DNA of 64,000 nucleotides from Sphingomonadaceae bacterium (GTDB lineage: Bacteria; Pseudomonadota; Alphaproteobacteria; Sphingomonadales; Sphingomonadaceae). Within the stretch, counting starts at the first letter, position 1; every line of letters starts with the position of its first letter. The DNA lies in contig JAPZTW010000003.1 in assembly GCA_027533105.1 (NCBI GenBank), forward strand, positions 62,001-126,000. Reading direction: 5' to 3'. The position numbers were made by a program, and so were the translations under genes. Of this stretch, positions 8,878-17,616 are shown in pieces. The notes beneath the pieces were generated by a model. The model had not been told where the DNA came from, did not search any database, and saw only the letters and a program-made list of their open reading frames with translations.

Positions 8878-9758
8878 CCATGTTGGACAAACGCATGACC
8901 CCGGCGGACATCGTCGGGCAGCTCAGCGACGGGATGACGCTGGGGATCGGCGGCTGGGGCCCGCGGCGCAAGCCGATGGCCCTGGTGCGCGAGATCCTGC
9001 GCTCGGACCTGAGGGACCTGACCGTGGTCGCCTATGGCGGCGCCGATGTCGGCATGCTCTGCGCGGCGGGCAAGGTCAGGAAGCTGGTCTTCGCTTTCGT
9101 TTCGCTCGATGCGATCCCGCTGGAGCCCTGGTTCCGCAAAAGCCGCGAGGCCGGGCAGATCGAGGTGCTGGAACTGGACGAAGGGATGTTCCAGTGGGGC
9201 CTCAAGGCCGCGGCCTTCGGCCTGCCGTTCCTGCCCACCCGCGTGGGGCTTGGCACGGACCTGGCCGAACTGGGCGGGCTCAAGACCGTGCAATCGCCCT
9301 ATGCCGATGGCGAAACGCTGATCGCCATGCCGGCGCTGAAGCTTGATGCCGCGCTGCTCCACGTCAACCGCAGCGACTGGCGCGGCAATATCCAGGCCTT
9401 TGGCCCCGACGTCTATTACGACGAGTGGTTCGCCCGCGCCGCCGCGAAAACCTATGTCAGCTGCGAAGAGCTGGTCGACCGGATGGAAGACCACTACCCC
9501 GGCGATGCCCAGGCCAATATCGTCGAGCGCGCCTTCATCAGCGGGGTCAGCCACATTCCCTGCGGCGCCCACCCCAGCTCGATGCCCCCGGCCTATGGCT
9601 GGGACATGAAGGCCTTCAAGGCCTATGCCGATGCCGCAAAGGACCCGGGTGACTGGGCTGCGGTGCGTGACCGTTTCGTCGGCGCGAGCGAGGAAGCCTA
9701 CCTCGCCGGGTTCGGCGGCAAGGAGGCGGTGACGGCTTTGCCGTTGCCGATTTTCTGA
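8874..9758 (+). CDS. ipdA: IpdA-like CoA-transferase-fold hydrolase, alpha subunit
   Basis: 294 residues of the class I CoA-transferase alpha family, with the G-G-W-G and V-A-Y-G-G-A-D-V-G blocks near residues 29 and 58. In steroid degraders IpdA and IpdB form a complex that hydrolytically opens the last (C) ring of COCHEA-CoA rather than transferring CoA. The start overlaps hsaC by four bases, and the stop shares its A with the ipdB start (TGATG). Immediate pairing with ipdB and an EchA20-like gene is the arrangement known from HIP catabolism and separates it from ordinary 3-oxoacid CoA-transferases. Confidence 0.88.
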   Translation: MTMLDKRMTPADIVGQLSDGMTLGIGGWGPRRKPMALVREILRSDLRDLTVVAYGGADVGMLCAAGKVRKLVFAFVSLDAIPLEPWFRKSREAGQIEVLELDEGMFQWGLKAAAFGLPFLPTRVGLGTDLAELGGLKTVQSPYADGETLIAMPALKLDAALLHVNRSDWRGNIQAFGPDVYYDEWFARAAAKTYVSCEELVDRMEDHYPGDAQANIVERAFISGVSHIPCGAHPSSMPPAYGWDMKAFKAYADAAKDPGDWAAVRDRFVGASEEAYLAGFGGKEAVTALPLPIF

Positions 9759-10552
9759 TGACCCAGGTAACTCTCGCAGAACTGTGCATCTTCGCCTGTT
9801 CGGAAGCCTTCCGGAACAATGGCGAGATCATTGCAACGGGCGTCGGCCCGGTGCCGCGCCTCGCCGCCGGCCTTGCCAAGCTGACTCACAGCCCCGAACT
9901 GATGATGACCGATGGCGAAGCCTATCTGGTCGAACAGCCGGTGCCGCTGGGCCCGCGCGGTTATGACGATCGCAAGGCGGCCGGCTACCTGCCGTTCAGC
10001 CGCTTCTTCGATGCCGCGGTCTGGACCGGGCGGCGGCACGCCATGGTCACCCCCACCCAGATCGACCGCTTCGGCCAGATCAACCTGTCGCAGCTGGGCG
10101 GCACGCACCGCCAGCCCAAGACCCAGATGCTGGGCGTGCGCGGCTTTCCGGGGAACACGATCTACCACCCCAACAGCTTCTTCTTCCCCGGCCACACCAC
10201 GCGCGTGTTCGTGGCGGGCGAGGTCGATATGGTCTCGGGCGTGGGCTACAATCCAGCGAAGCGCGTGCCGGGCGGCAACTATTCCGCCGTTGACCTGCGC
10301 ACGATCGTCACCAACCTGTGCGTGATGGATTTCGGCGGGCCGGACCATGCGATCCGCGTGATCTCGCTTCATCCCGGCGTGACCTTTGCCGAAGTGCAGG
10401 AAGCGACCGGCTTTGCCCTGATCGATGCGGTGGCCGGTGAAACCGCCCTGCCCGATGCCGAGGCGCTGGCGATCATCGCCAGCCTCGATCCGCACAACAT
10501 CCGCGCCAGCGTGATCAAGGACAATCCCCCAGCCCGAAAGGCCGCAGCATGA
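9758..10552 (+). CDS. ipdB: IpdB-like CoA-transferase-fold hydrolase, beta subunit
   Basis: 264 residues, partner of IpdA. It belongs to the beta class of the CoA-transferase family but, like IpdB, lacks an obvious S-E-N-G nucleophile block; the segment TDGEAYLVEQPVPLGPRGYD occupies that area. It also has FFFPGHTTRVFVAGEVDMVS in the second half. The start codon overlaps the ipdA stop and the stop overlaps the next start (ATGA), so equimolar coupled expression is likely. Expected role: ring-C hydrolysis of COCHEA-CoA together with IpdA. Confidence 0.88.
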   Translation: MTQVTLAELCIFACSEAFRNNGEIIATGVGPVPRLAAGLAKLTHSPELMMTDGEAYLVEQPVPLGPRGYDDRKAAGYLPFSRFFDAAVWTGRRHAMVTPTQIDRFGQINLSQLGGTHRQPKTQMLGVRGFPGNTIYHPNSFFFPGHTTRVFVAGEVDMVSGVGYNPAKRVPGGNYSAVDLRTIVTNLCVMDFGGPDHAIRVISLHPGVTFAEVQEATGFALIDAVAGETALPDAEALAIIASLDPHNIRASVIKDNPPARKAAA

Positions 10553-11448
10553 CCAAGGGACGCGAACTCGTCGAACCGCTGGACACCGCGCCAGAATACG
10601 AAACCGCCGAACCGGTACGCTATGAAGTGATCGACGGCGTGGCCTGGATCACCATGAACCGGCCCGGCTTCAACAATGCCCAGAACGGGCAGATGACCTA
10701 TGCGCTGGACGATGCCTTCAACCGCGCCGTCCAGGATGACAGCGTCGGCGCGATCGTGCTGGCGGGCGAAGGCAAGCACTTCTCCGCCGGGCACGATATC
10801 GGCACGCCGGGCCGCGATCTGCATCACGAATTCGACAAGCGGCTGATGATCGGCCCGCACACCAACAAGCCGGCCGCCGAACTGCTCTATACCCGCGAGC
10901 AGGAACAGTACCTGGGCATGTGCCGCCGCTGGCGCGACATTCCCAAGCCGACCATCGCCATGGTCCAGGGCGCCTGCATCGCCGGCGGGCTGATGCTGGC
11001 CTGGGTCTGCGACCTGATCGTGGCCAGCGAGGATGCGTTCTTTCAGGATCCGGTGGTGCCGATGATGGGCATTCCGGGGGTGGAATACTTCGCCCACGCC
11101 TATGAACTGCCGCCGCGCGTGGCCAAGGAATTCCTGCTGCTGGGCGAACGGATGAGCGCCAGCCGCGCCTACAACTTCGGCATGGTCAACAAGGTGGTCC
11201 CGCGCGAGGACCTGCGCGAAGCAACCGCCACCTGGGCCGCCAAGCTGGCTGGCGCCCCGCGCCTTGGCAACTGGCTGACCAAGCAGGCGGTCAACCATGT
11301 CGAGGAACTGCGCGGCAAGCGCAGCGCGATGGACGCGGTGTTCCACATGCACCACTTCGCCCACGCCCAGAACGACCTGGTCTATGGCAATTCGATTGCC
11401 GGGGTTTCGGGCAAGTCGGCGGCCGCCGCCAACAAGGCCGGAGCATGA
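10549..11448 (+). CDS. echA20: EchA20-like ring-hydrolysing crotonase
   Basis: 299 residues, crotonase fold. The oxyanion-hole segments are visible as GKHFSAGHDIG (about 77-87) and GACIAGGLMLAW (about 141-152). In HIP catabolism EchA20 hydrolyses the D ring of the indanone-CoA intermediate; the gene order IpdA-IpdB-EchA20 here supports that family over a plain beta-oxidation hydratase. The C-terminal tail after residue 260 is alanine-rich. The ATG overlaps the ipdB stop by four bases. After its TGA a 166-base repeat-bearing gap breaks an otherwise gapless operon. Confidence 0.85.
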   Translation: MTKGRELVEPLDTAPEYETAEPVRYEVIDGVAWITMNRPGFNNAQNGQMTYALDDAFNRAVQDDSVGAIVLAGEGKHFSAGHDIGTPGRDLHHEFDKRLMIGPHTNKPAAELLYTREQEQYLGMCRRWRDIPKPTIAMVQGACIAGGLMLAWVCDLIVASEDAFFQDPVVPMMGIPGVEYFAHAYELPPRVAKEFLLLGERMSASRAYNFGMVNKVVPREDLREATATWAAKLAGAPRLGNWLTKQAVNHVEELRGKRSAMDAVFHMHHFAHAQNDLVYGNSIAGVSGKSAAAANKAGA

Positions 11449-11467
11449 TGCATCCGGGCACGCAATT

Positions 11468-11609
11468 CCTCCCCGAAACGGGGAGGGGGAGCATGCGCAG
11501 CATGGTGGAGGGGCACAGGCGGAGTCGCCTGACCTCTCTGTATCCTGCGATGCGGCACGTGCCCCTCCACCATCCCTGCGGGATGGTCCCCCTCCCCGTG
11601 CCGGGGAGG
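11468..11609. repeat. Large imperfect inverted repeat (REP/MITE-like) inside the operon
   Basis: Left arm 11468-11516 and right arm 11559-11609 are long, nearly complementary G/C-rich arms; each also contains a small inner hairpin (CCTCCCC...GGGGAGG). The centre (11517-11558) is unrelated spacer. The structure looks like a dispersed palindromic element of alphaproteobacterial genomes rather than a simple terminator, because no T-run follows. The right end supplies GGGGAGG, which sits 5 bases before the GTG start of ipdC and can act as its ribosome-binding site. It has no coding function that I can see. Confidence 0.8.
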
Positions 11610-11614
11610 AACAG

Positions 11615-12682
11615 GTGACCGATCCGCTCGCCACGGCGCTGACTGACCGGCTTGGCTGCCGGCTGCCGGTGATCCAGACCGCGATGGGCTGGATCGCGAC
11701 GCCGCAGCTGGTCGCCGCCACCAGCAATGCCGGGGCCTTCGGCTTCCTGGCCGGTGCCGTGATGAAGCCGGCCGAACTGGGCGAGGCGATTGCCCGGTTG
11801 AAGGACCTGACGCCGCATGGCTTCGGGGTGAACTTCCACTCGTTCCAGCCCGGCGCGGCCGAGATCGTCGAGATCATCCTCGCCAATGCCGACCGGGTGA
11901 AGGCCGTCAGCTTTGGCCGGGGTCCGGACGCGAAGATGATCGGCGCCTTCCGCGACAAGGGGATCCTGTGCATCCCCACCGTCGGCGCGGTGAAGCATGC
12001 CGAAAAGATGGTCCAGCTGGGCTGCGAGATGATCACCGTCCAGGGCGGCGAAGGCGGCGGGCATACCGGTTCGGTCCCCACCACCGTGCTGCTGCCGCAG
12101 GTTCTGGGCGCGGTCGACGTGCCGGTGGTCGCCGCCGGGGGCTTTGCCGACGGGCGCGGCCTCGCCGCCGCGCTGGCCTGGGGCGCCTGCGGGATCGCCA
12201 TGGGCACCCGCTTCATGATGACCGCCGACAGCCCGGTGCCGCCCGCGCCCAAGGCCGCCTATGTCAAGGCCGGGACAGGCGACATCATCGTCTCCACCAA
12301 GGTCGATGGCATTCCGCAGCGGTTGATCCTCAACCCGCTGCTCCGCCGGATCGAGGGGTCGGGCCGGCTGGCCATGTGGCTCCGCGCGATCGAGGCAGGA
12401 CTCGAAATGAAGCGCCAGACCGGCATGAGCTGGGGCCAGGTGCTGGGCACGGCGCGCAGCATGACCAGCCACGGCGAAATGCCGCTTAGCGCCGCGATGA
12501 TGGCCGCCGCCGCGCCGATGATGATCCAGCGCGCGGTCGTCTCGGGCGATGCCGAACACGGACTGATGGCCACCGGCCTGGTCGCCGGGCGGCTGGCCGA
12601 CCTGCCGAGCTGCGCCGACCTCCTCAAGACCATCGAAACCGAGGCGCGCGACCGGATCGCGGCGCTCTGCGCGAAGGACTGA
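11615..12682 (+). CDS. ipdC: IpdC-like FMN oxidoreductase (nitronate monooxygenase family)
   Basis: 355 residues, TIM-barrel FMN protein of the 2-nitropropane dioxygenase family. Family blocks are VIQTAMGWIATPQLVAATSN near the start, the phosphate-binding VQGGEGGGHTG (about 139-149) and VAAGGFADGRG (about 173-183). In HIP catabolism IpdC is the flavin-dependent reductase acting beside EchA20 and IpdAB, and the gene neighbours match. I chose GTG 11615 because GGGGAGGA lies just upstream and the protein then begins MTDPLATALTDRLGC; the longer open frame from 11297 runs backwards through echA20 and the palindromic repeat. Confidence 0.85.
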   Translation: MTDPLATALTDRLGCRLPVIQTAMGWIATPQLVAATSNAGAFGFLAGAVMKPAELGEAIARLKDLTPHGFGVNFHSFQPGAAEIVEIILANADRVKAVSFGRGPDAKMIGAFRDKGILCIPTVGAVKHAEKMVQLGCEMITVQGGEGGGHTGSVPTTVLLPQVLGAVDVPVVAAGGFADGRGLAAALAWGACGIAMGTRFMMTADSPVPPAPKAAYVKAGTGDIIVSTKVDGIPQRLILNPLLRRIEGSGRLAMWLRAIEAGLEMKRQTGMSWGQVLGTARSMTSHGEMPLSAAMMAAAAPMMIQRAVVSGDAEHGLMATGLVAGRLADLPSCADLLKTIETEARDRIAALCAKD

Positions 12683-12688
12683 ACCGCC

Positions 12689-13444
12689 ATGCCGATCACC
12701 ACCACGATCCAGGATCGCATCGCCGAAATCGTTTTCGACGTGCCGCCGGTCAACGCCTTTGACAGCGAGACCTGGATGTCGCTTCCGGCGATCATTTCCG
12801 CCGCAGCCAGCAATCCCGAGGTCAATTGCGTGCTGATCCGCGCCGCCGAGGAAGCGCGCGGCTTCTGCGGCGGGGTCGATATCAAGGAAATGCAGGCCCA
12901 CCCCGAACGGATCACCGTGCTCAACCGCGGCAATTACCTGACCTTCAAGGCGATCCGCGATGCCGAGGTGCCGGTGGTGGTGGCCGTCCACCGGTTCGTG
13001 ATCGGCGGCGGGATCGGGATCTGCGGGGCGAGCGACACGATCATCGCTGCCGACGATGCCTTCTTCAGCCTGCCCGAAGTCGATCGCGGAGCGATGGGCG
13101 GGGCCAGCCACCTTTCGCGCATGCTGCCGCTGCACAAGGTGCGCGCCGCCTTCTTTACCGGCGGCAATATTCCGGTCGCCGAAGCATACCGGCTGGGCGC
13201 GGTCGAAAAGGTTGTCGCGCGCGCCGACCTGGTGGCCGAGGCGCGCGCCTTCTGCGCGGTGGTCGCGGGCAAGAGCCGCAAGGCGCTGGTGATCGCCAAG
13301 GAGGCGCTCAACGGGCTGGAGCCGCGCGATGTCGATCGCGGCTATCGCTGGGAACAGGGCTTCACGCTCGAAATGTACATGCACGAAGACAGCCAGAAGA
13401 GCCGCGATGCCTTCGTCGAAACGGGCAAGGCCGCGAAGTTCTGA
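12689..13444 (+). CDS. Enoyl-CoA hydratase/isomerase family protein
   Basis: 251 residues, crotonase fold. Oxyanion-hole segments are RGFCGGVDIKEM (about 57-68) and HRFVIGGGIGICGAS (about 96-110). It probably hydrates an enoyl-CoA made by one of the neighbouring acyl-CoA dehydrogenases during degradation of the C/D-ring acyl chain. It starts 6 bases after ipdC and its stop shares a base with the next ATG (TGATG at 13442-13446). The exact substrate cannot be read from the sequence. Confidence 0.82.
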   Translation: MPITTTIQDRIAEIVFDVPPVNAFDSETWMSLPAIISAAASNPEVNCVLIRAAEEARGFCGGVDIKEMQAHPERITVLNRGNYLTFKAIRDAEVPVVVAVHRFVIGGGIGICGASDTIIAADDAFFSLPEVDRGAMGGASHLSRMLPLHKVRAAFFTGGNIPVAEAYRLGAVEKVVARADLVAEARAFCAVVAGKSRKALVIAKEALNGLEPRDVDRGYRWEQGFTLEMYMHEDSQKSRDAFVETGKAAKF

Positions 13445-14607
13445 TGCATCTGGAATATACCCCCGAACAGCAGGCGTTCCGGGCCGAAGTGCGCGCCTGG
13501 ATGGAAGCCCACGTGCCAAAGGAGCCGCTCGTCACGCTGGAATGCCGCGAAGGCTATGACCAGCATGTCGAATGGGAACGGACCCTGGCCAGCGGCAACT
13601 GGGGCATGGTCACCTGGCCCGAAGCCTATGGCGGGCGCGGGCTGGACCTGATCCAGTGGCTGATCTTCGAGGAAGAGTATTTCCGCGCCGGTGGCCCCAA
13701 CCGCGCCAACCAGAACGGCATCTTCCTGCTCGGCCCGACGATCATGGAATTCGGCACCGAGGAGCAGAAGGCCCGCTTCCTGCCGCCGATGGCGCGCGGC
13801 GAGGTGATCTGGGCCCAGGCCTGGTCCGAACCCGGCGCGGGCAGCGACATGGCGGCGATCCAGTCGAAAGCGGTGCGGGACGGCGATCATTACGTGATCA
13901 CCGGGCAGAAGACCTGGTCGAGCCGCGCCGCCTTTGCCGACTGGGGCTTTGGCATCTTCCGCACCGATCCCGACAGCAAGCGGCACAAGGGGCTGACCTT
14001 CATCCTGTTCGACCTGAACAGCCCCGGCATCACCCGCCGCCCGATCCGCCAGCTGCATGGCGATACCGGCTTTGCCGAACTGTTCTTCGACGAAGTGCGG
14101 GTACCGGTCGAGAATTGCCTCGCGGGCGAGGGCGAAGGCTGGAACGTGGCCATGGCCACCGCCGGGTTCGAACGCGGGCTGATGCTGCGCTCGCCCGGCC
14201 GGTTCCAGGCGACCGCCAAGCGCCTCGTCGAACTCTACCGCGCGCATGAGGCCGAAGCCCCACCCGCCGCGCGCGAGGCCGTGGTCCAGGCCTGGATGCA
14301 GGCCCAGGCCTATGCCTGGAACACCTATGCCGTTGCCGCCAGGATCATGGCCGGGGGCAAGATCGGGGCCGAAGCCAGCCTCAACAAGATCTTCTGGTCG
14401 GAACTGGACCGCGCGATGCACCGCACCGCCATGCAGATCCTGGGCGCCCATGCCGAGCTCAAGCGGTTCGGCAACGGGCAGATCAACCAGTGGCTCGAAG
14501 GCTATATCTTCTCGCTCTCGGGCCCGATCTATGCCGGATCGAACGAGGTGCAGCGCAACATCATCGCCGAGCGCCTGCTGGGCCTTCCGCGGGTGGGAGC
14601 AGGCTGA
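13444..14607 (+). CDS. Acyl-CoA dehydrogenase, large subunit of pair 1
   Basis: 387 residues, a complete acyl-CoA dehydrogenase: N-terminal helical domain to about 115, beta domain with WAQAWSEPGAGSDMAAIQSK (flavin/substrate loop), and C-terminal domain ending IYAGSNEVQRNIIAERLLGL, the FAD/adenine contact block. Steroid-type enzymes are often alpha2-beta2 heterotetramers encoded by adjacent genes. This one is followed directly (TGATG) by a shorter paralogue at 14607, the arrangement of such pairs (FadE28-FadE29 or FadE31-33 type). The upstream in-frame extension to 12826 is a shadow of the hydratase gene. Confidence 0.88.
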   Translation: MHLEYTPEQQAFRAEVRAWMEAHVPKEPLVTLECREGYDQHVEWERTLASGNWGMVTWPEAYGGRGLDLIQWLIFEEEYFRAGGPNRANQNGIFLLGPTIMEFGTEEQKARFLPPMARGEVIWAQAWSEPGAGSDMAAIQSKAVRDGDHYVITGQKTWSSRAAFADWGFGIFRTDPDSKRHKGLTFILFDLNSPGITRRPIRQLHGDTGFAELFFDEVRVPVENCLAGEGEGWNVAMATAGFERGLMLRSPGRFQATAKRLVELYRAHEAEAPPAAREAVVQAWMQAQAYAWNTYAVAARIMAGGKIGAEASLNKIFWSELDRAMHRTAMQILGAHAELKRFGNGQINQWLEGYIFSLSGPIYAGSNEVQRNIIAERLLGLPRVGAG

Positions 14608-15551
14608 TGGACTTCCGCTTCACCGATGACCAGCTGACCCTGGCCGAGACTGTCCGCGATTACCTGGCCGGCACCCACGGCCCGGAAGTGCTGCGCCGCC
14701 TCGACAGCGAGGGCAATCGCGACCCCGCGATCTGGCAGGGCCTGGTCGACATGGGGCTGACCGCTCTGCTGGTGCCCGAGGAACACGGCGGCCTGGGCCT
14801 CGGCCTGGTCGAAGCCGCGCTGATCGCCACCGAATGCGGCCGGGCCTGCCTGGCCGAACCGCTGGTCGACACCGCTTTCGTCGCCGTGCCCTGGCTGGTG
14901 CGGCGGGGCGAGACGGCCGAGCTTGGCGCCATTGCCGCCGGGACCCGCAAGGTCGCCCTGCCCCACGTGCTCAACCCCTGGGTGGCCGATGGCGCGGACG
15001 AGTTCCCCGGCCAGCTGCTGCAAAGCGTCGATCCGCTGCGCAACCTGGTGATGTTCCCGGCCAGCGGCAGCGCCGACCCGCACCTGCTTGACCTCGGTGC
15101 ACTGATGAGCGCGGCGCAGCTCGTCGGCCTGGCCGAAGCCATGCTCCACCAGGCGACCGAATATGCCAAGGTCCGCACCCAGTTTGGCCAGCCGGTCGGG
15201 GCCTTCCAGGGCCTCAAGCACCAGCTGGCGAGCTGCGCCGTGGCGGTGGAGTTCGCCAAGCCCGCCTTGTGGCGCGCTGCGGGTGCGCTTGAGTGCCTGT
15301 CGAGTAACGCTTCGGTGCATGTCAGCCACGCCAAGGTGATGGCGACCGACGCCGCGATCCAGACCGCCGAGACCGCGATCCAGGTCCACGGGGCGATGGG
15401 CTATACCTACGAGGTTGACCTGCACTTCTGGATGAAGCGCGCCTGGGCGCTGGCCGGTGCCTGGGGCGACCGTGCCTGCCACCTCAAACGGATCGACCAG
15501 GCCGTGATCGGTGGCACCCTGCCGATCGGCCCCGAACACACTTTTGCGTGA
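14607..15551 (+). CDS. Acyl-CoA dehydrogenase-like small subunit of pair 1
   Basis: 314 residues, noticeably shorter than a normal acyl-CoA dehydrogenase (about 380). The N-terminal helical domain (1-95) and the C-terminal four-helix domain with KVRTQFGQPVGAFQGLKHQL (about 190-209) are present, but the middle beta domain is cut to roughly 40-50 residues. The end holds QVHGAMGYTYEVDLHFWMKR. A reduced paralogue coded next to a full one is typical of the heteromeric steroid dehydrogenases, where only one subunit type binds FAD productively. Its start overlaps the large-subunit stop by one base. Confidence 0.85.
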   Translation: MDFRFTDDQLTLAETVRDYLAGTHGPEVLRRLDSEGNRDPAIWQGLVDMGLTALLVPEEHGGLGLGLVEAALIATECGRACLAEPLVDTAFVAVPWLVRRGETAELGAIAAGTRKVALPHVLNPWVADGADEFPGQLLQSVDPLRNLVMFPASGSADPHLLDLGALMSAAQLVGLAEAMLHQATEYAKVRTQFGQPVGAFQGLKHQLASCAVAVEFAKPALWRAAGALECLSSNASVHVSHAKVMATDAAIQTAETAIQVHGAMGYTYEVDLHFWMKRAWALAGAWGDRACHLKRIDQAVIGGTLPIGPEHTFA

Positions 15552-15559
15552 GAAAACAA

Positions 15560-16711
15560 ATGGCTGAAGCCTATATCATCGACGCGGTCCGCACCCCCAT
15601 CGGGCGCAAGAAGGGCAGCCTGGCCCACCTCCACCCGGCCGACCTTGGCGCTCACCCGATCAAGGCGCTGGTCGAACGCACCGGGATCGACGCCAATGCC
15701 GTCGACGACGTGGTCTGGGGCTGCTGCGACACGATCGGCCCCCAGGCGGGTGACATCGGCCGCACTGTCTGGCTGGTCGCCGGCCTCCCGCTCCACGTGC
15801 CCGGCACCACCATCGACCGCCAGTGCGGATCGAGCCAGCAAGCCGTTCATTTTGCGGCCCAGGGCGTGATGAGCGGCACCCAGGACCTGGTCGTCGCGGG
15901 CGGCAGCCAGGCGATGAACGCGATCCCGATTTCCGCCGCGATGTATGCCGGCCAGCCCTATGGCTTCGACAATCCCTTCAACACCAGCAAGGGCTGGGTC
16001 GAGCGGTTTGGCGATGGCCTGCTGAACCAGATCAACTCGGCCGAGATGATTGCGCAAAAGTGGCAGATCAGCCGCGAAGAGATGGAGGCGTTCGCCCTCG
16101 CCAGCCACCAGCGCGCCCACGCCGCCAGCGAAGGCGGCCTGTTCAAGGGCGAGATCGCCCCGCTTGAGGGTCTGGAAGCCGACGAGACGATCCGCCCCGG
16201 CACCACGCTGGAAGGCCTCGCCAGCCTCAAGACCGTGCAGGAAGGCGGGGTCATCACCGCCGGGGTCGCCAGCCAGAATTGCGATGGCGCCGCCGCGCTG
16301 CTGATCGCCAGCGAGCAGGCGGTGAAGGACCACGGCCTGAAGCCGCGCGCCCGCATCCACCACATCTCCGTGCGCGCCGATGATCCCGTCTGGATGCTGA
16401 CCGCGCCGATCCCGGCGACGCAGCACGCGCTGAAGAAGGCCGGGATGACCGTGGCCGACATCGACCTGTTCGAATGCAACGAGGCCTTCGCCTCGGTTCC
16501 GCTGGCCTGGATGAAGGAACTCGGCATCCCGCACGAAAAGGTCAACGTGCGCGGCGGGGCCATCGCGCTCGGCCATCCGCTGGGCGGCACGGGCGCGCGG
16601 CTGATGACCACGCTGCTCAATGCGCTGGAGGCCACCGGCGGCCGCTATGGGCTGCAAACCATGTGCGAAGGCGGCGGTCAGGCCAACGTCACGATTATCG
16701 AGAGGCTGTAA
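15560..16711 (+). CDS. fadA6: Acetyl-CoA acyltransferase (FadA6-like thiolase)
   Basis: 383 residues, thiolase family. The catalytic residues are visible: nucleophilic Cys89 in DRQCGSSQQA, His339 in ALGHPLGG and Cys369 in TMCEGGG. It would thiolytically release acetyl-CoA from the ring-opened C/D-ring chain. An alternative GTG at 15548 overlaps the previous stop (GTGA) but would add only MRKQ before the family start MAEAYIIDAVRTPIGR, so I chose ATG 15560. The TAA shares its last A with the next ATG. Confidence 0.87.
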   Translation: MAEAYIIDAVRTPIGRKKGSLAHLHPADLGAHPIKALVERTGIDANAVDDVVWGCCDTIGPQAGDIGRTVWLVAGLPLHVPGTTIDRQCGSSQQAVHFAAQGVMSGTQDLVVAGGSQAMNAIPISAAMYAGQPYGFDNPFNTSKGWVERFGDGLLNQINSAEMIAQKWQISREEMEAFALASHQRAHAASEGGLFKGEIAPLEGLEADETIRPGTTLEGLASLKTVQEGGVITAGVASQNCDGAAALLIASEQAVKDHGLKPRARIHHISVRADDPVWMLTAPIPATQHALKKAGMTVADIDLFECNEAFASVPLAWMKELGIPHEKVNVRGGAIALGHPLGGTGARLMTTLLNALEATGGRYGLQTMCEGGGQANVTIIERL

Positions 16712-17616
16712 TGGGTATCTGCCAAGGACGCACCGTCATCATCACCGGGGCCGCCCGCGGCCTGGGTCGGGCCTATGCCCTGGCCTTTGGCGCGGAAGGC
16801 GCCAACGTGGTGGTCAACGACATCGGCACCTCGCTCCACGGCGAAGGGCGCAACACCTCTGCCGCCGATGCCGTGGTGGAGGAAATCCGCGCCGCCGGGG
16901 GCCAGGCGATCGCCAACTACGAGGACATCACCGACTGGGACGCGGCCAAGCGGATCGTCGATGCCGCGCTGGAAGCCTTTGGTGACCTCCACGTGGTGGT
17001 CAACAATGCCGGGATCGTGCGCGACCGGATGTTCGTTTCTGCGACGCTCGAGGAATGGGACGCGACCATGCACGTCCACCTGCGCGGGCATTTCTGCCTG
17101 GCGCGCCATGCGGTGAACTACTGGCGCGAAAAGCAGAAGGGCGGGGCCAATCCCGATGCCCGGATCATCAACACCTCGTCAGGTGCAGGCCTTCAGGGCT
17201 CGATCGCCCAGGCCGCCTATTCGACCGCCAAGGGCGGGATCGCCGCGCTGACGCTGGTCCAGGCGGCAGAGCTGGGCCGCTATGGCATCACGGCCAATGC
17301 CCTGGCCCCCTCGGCCCGAACCCGGATGACCGAGCAGGCCTTTGCCGACAAGATGGCGACCGAGGGCCAGGCCTTCGACGTGATGGATCCGGCCAATATC
17401 GCCCCCACCGTGGTCTGGCTGGGCAGCGCCGAAAGCGCCGATGTGACCGGCTGCGTCTTCGAACTCGAAGGCGGCAAGATCATGCTGGAAGATGGCTGGC
17501 GCGAGGGTCCGGTGGTGGACAAGGGCGCACAGTGGGCACCGGCCGAGGTCGGTCCGGTGGTCGAGCGGCTGCTGGCGCAGCGGGTGCCGCCGCGCAAGGT
17601 CTGGGGGACTGCCTAA
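16711..17616 (+). CDS. Short-chain dehydrogenase (beta-oxidation type, HIP cluster)
   Basis: 301 residues, longer than a classical SDR (about 250) and closest in style to the hydroxyacyl-CoA dehydrogenase domain of multifunctional enzyme 2. NAD motif TGAARGLGRA near residue 12, NNAG near 92, catalytic Ser/Tyr/Lys in SSGAGLQGSIAQAAYSTAKG. The extra C-terminal 40 residues follow the ELEGGKIMLEDGW segment. Likely role: oxidation of a 3-hydroxyacyl-CoA in side-chain or ring-remnant beta-oxidation, between hydratase and thiolase. The start overlaps the thiolase stop by one base (TAATG). Confidence 0.82.
   Translation: MGICQGRTVIITGAARGLGRAYALAFGAEGANVVVNDIGTSLHGEGRNTSAADAVVEEIRAAGGQAIANYEDITDWDAAKRIVDAALEAFGDLHVVVNNAGIVRDRMFVSATLEEWDATMHVHLRGHFCLARHAVNYWREKQKGGANPDARIINTSSGAGLQGSIAQAAYSTAKGGIAALTLVQAAELGRYGITANALAPSARTRMTEQAFADKMATEGQAFDVMDPANIAPTVVWLGSAESADVTGCVFELEGGKIMLEDGWREGPVVDKGAQWAPAEVGPVVERLLAQRVPPRKVWGTA

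Noticed and set aside
10369..13519. Very long minus-strand open frames (627 and 742 codons) opposite the ipdB-echA20-ipdC region
   Set aside because: They lie antisense to well-recognised genes, have no ribosome-binding site or family motif, and are the usual result of high-GC codon use.
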